A DNA stretch of 64,000 bases from Mycolicibacterium arenosum (GTDB lineage Bacteria; Actinomycetota; Actinomycetes; Mycobacteriales; Mycobacteriaceae). The notes beneath the pieces are model-generated. The model worked only from the letters and a program-made list of their open reading frames with translations. It had not been told where the DNA came from and made no database searches. Position numbers and translations under genes: made by a program. Of the stretch, positions 62,804 through 64,000 are shown one piece after another (within the stretch, counting starts at the first letter, position 1; each line of letters starts with the position of its first letter). Where the stretch lies: NCBI RefSeq assembly GCF_024320865.1, contig NZ_JANDBD010000003.1:62001-126000 (forward strand), read 5' to 3'.

Positions 62804-63451
62804 CTACCAGGCGGAGGAGAGGTCGGCGTGTTGCGTGATCCACGCGTGCATGGCGATACCGGCGGCGACGCCGGCGTTGATGCTGCGCGTCGAGCCGAAC
62901 TGGGCGATCGACACCGTCAGTGACGCGCTGCGGCGAGCGGCCTCGGTGATTCCGGGCCCCTCCTGCCCGAAGACCAGCAGGCACTCCCGCGGCAACCGGG
63001 CACCTTCGATGGGCACCGAGCCCGGCACGTTGTCGACGGCGACCACCTCGAGTCCGGCCTCGGCCGCGAAGGACGTCAACGCCGCGGTGTCGTCGTGGTG
63101 GCGCAGCCGCTGGTAGCGGTCGGTGACCATGGCGCCGCGCCGATTCCACCGACGGCGGCCCACGATGTGCACGGTGTCGACGGCGAACGCGTTGGCGGTG
63201 CGGACGACGGCGCCGATGTTGGCGTCGCTGCCGAAGTTCTCGATCGCGATGTGCAGAGGGTGCCTGCGCTGGTCGATGTCGGCGATGATCGCCTCGCGGG
63301 TCCAGTAGCGGTAGGCGTCGACGACGTTGCGGGTGTCACCGGCGGCGAGCAACTCGGGGTCGTACCGAGGATCGTCGGGGAGTGGCCCCTGCCAGGGCCC
63401 GACCCCGACGCTGACGCCCGCCGTCCACTCCGTCGGCCCCGGCTCAGTCAC
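62804..63451 (-). CDS. SpoU/TrmH-family RNA 2'-O-methyltransferase
   Basis: A 215-residue SPOUT methyltransferase with the three motifs: NFGSDANIGAVVRTANAF (motif 1), LLVFGQEGPGI (motif 2) and RSINAGVAAGIAMHAW (motif 3, trefoil knot). It probably methylates a tRNA or rRNA ribose; which one is not visible. GTG at 63451 overlaps the stop of the next gene by eight bases. It resembles Rv0380c. Confidence 0.9.
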   Translation of the reverse strand: MTEPGPTEWTAGVSVGVGPWQGPLPDDPRYDPELLAAGDTRNVVDAYRYWTREAIIADIDQRRHPLHIAIENFGSDANIGAVVRTANAFAVDTVHIVGRRRWNRRGAMVTDRYQRLRHHDDTAALTSFAAEAGLEVVAVDNVPGSVPIEGARLPRECLLVFGQEGPGITEAARRSASLTVSIAQFGSTRSINAGVAAGIAMHAWITQHADLSSAW

Positions 63452-64000
63452 GCGGCGTCGTCCACAGCGCGGCGTGCGTGCCGATCACCGACACCGAGGA
63501 GTAGAGCAGCGCCTGATTGATCTCGCCCTGGGAGCACAGCGAGGCCCGCACCGACACGGCGTCGAGCGACGCGTCGGGCAGCACCAACAGCGACGCCCCG
63601 TACGCCGAGCACGCGGGCGACAGCCCCTGGCCGGGGACGCTGGGGGCGATCACGACCATCAGCGGCCCGCCCCGTGCCCTCGACTCGTCGCGGTATCTCT
63701 CGGCCAGGCCGGTGATGTCGAGCCCGAGCAGCATGTAGCCGTTGCCCTCGAACGCGGTCGGGTCACCCAGCGCCGTCGGGTTCAACTGGGCGCCGTCGTC
63801 GCGGAACGCCTCCACGCTGGTGGTGGTGAGCGCCAGCCCGGTGTCATTCTGCTCCACCGGCGGCAAGCCCAGCGGGTACGCCGCGGCGTAGGCGAACGTG
63901 GTGCCCTTCATGCGATCCTGCGGCGAGTAGGCGTACACCCCCCGAACCTGACTCTGGTCTCGCAGCGGGCCCAAACACACCGTCCCGGAGAGCCTTTCGG
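63444..64000 (-). CDS. Conserved mycobacterial protein (5' end outside window)
   Basis: At least 184 residues are visible and the frame is open to the right edge; a GTG at 63980 exists but the coding frame continues upstream (ERLSGTV), so the true start is outside. Pieces are VYAYSPQDRMKGTTFAYAAA, GLDITGLAERYRDESRARGG and VIAPSVPGQGLSPACSAYGA. No catalytic motif is recognised. From its position next to the SpoU methyltransferase it may correspond to Rv0381c or Rv0383c of M. tuberculosis, but I cannot confirm this. Confidence 0.75.
   Translation of the reverse strand, partial: ERLSGTVCLGPLRDQSQVRGVYAYSPQDRMKGTTFAYAAAYPLGLPPVEQNDTGLALTTTSVEAFRDDGAQLNPTALGDPTAFEGNGYMLLGLDITGLAERYRDESRARGGPLMVVIAPSVPGQGLSPACSAYGASLLVLPDASLDAVSVRASLCSQGEINQALLYSSVSVIGTHAALWTTPRD

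Overview
The window is chromosomal DNA of a high-GC actinobacterium, almost certainly a mycobacterium and probably a fast-growing Mycolicibacterium-type species. The reasons are an F420-dependent glucose-6-phosphate dehydrogenase, a GlnX-GlnH-PknG module, many GTG starts, stop/start overlaps of the GTGA/ATGA type, and gene order matching two blocks of the Mycobacterium tuberculosis chromosome. M. tuberculosis gene numbers quoted here are from memory.

Layout. 1-3.6 kb: a leftward thiamine operon (thiO-thiS-thiG) under a TPP riboswitch, continuing by 4-base overlaps into an SGNH hydrolase and an ABC ATPase cut by the window edge. thiE (+) and mutT3 (-) follow. 4.9-9.4 kb: glnX-glnH-pknG. 9.5-16.1 kb: a small HicB-like gene, ackA-pta, a frameshifted PHP-domain gene, fgd1, an MBL-fold protein and a small membrane protein. 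16.1-21.4 kb: a flavin-dependent monooxygenase, an SDR with a long palindrome at its start, a large LuxR-family regulator and a small hypothetical. 21.4-24.7 kb: metZ, a rhodanese, a membrane protein and a degenerate purT, leftward and overlapping. 24.7-30.9 kb: a UBP zinc finger and Na+/H+ antiporter, MarR and HxlR regulators, an MBL hydrolase, and a cytochrome P450 with its ferredoxin.

30.9-40.7 kb is the second conserved block (thioesterase, purA, a conserved protein, site-2 protease, DUF3151, an anchored protein, fba). It is interrupted by a cation-efflux gene with a palindromic operator and by a SnoaL/HTH/SDR/SDR cluster. 40.8-44.6 kb: a frameshifted LuxR-family regulator and an alcohol dehydrogenase. 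DedA at 44.7 kb and the GH76 gene at 61.6 kb belong to the conserved block again.

The 45.4-61.5 kb interval between DedA and GH76 is the accessory part. It holds an HTTM membrane protein with a small partner; a convergent three-gene operon of a Ser/Thr/Gly-rich surface protein, an Ig-like membrane protein with a Thr/Asp-rich tail, and a receptor-like Ser/Thr kinase; a secreted NHL-type protein with a structured leader; a DUF3558 lipoprotein; a Rieske-oxygenase/reductase/LLM/TetR cluster; an unlisted 56-residue secreted protein; an NhaA-DsbA fusion; and acetoacetyl-CoA synthetase. The kinase operon is the best candidate for an undescribed system. The window closes with GH76, a SpoU methyltransferase and a cut gene.

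Three clear single-base frameshifts (PHP gene, LuxR gene, kinase gene) and one suspected (HTTM gene) mean either real decay or residual indel errors in the assembly. No tRNA, rRNA, CRISPR array, insertion sequence or prophage was seen.
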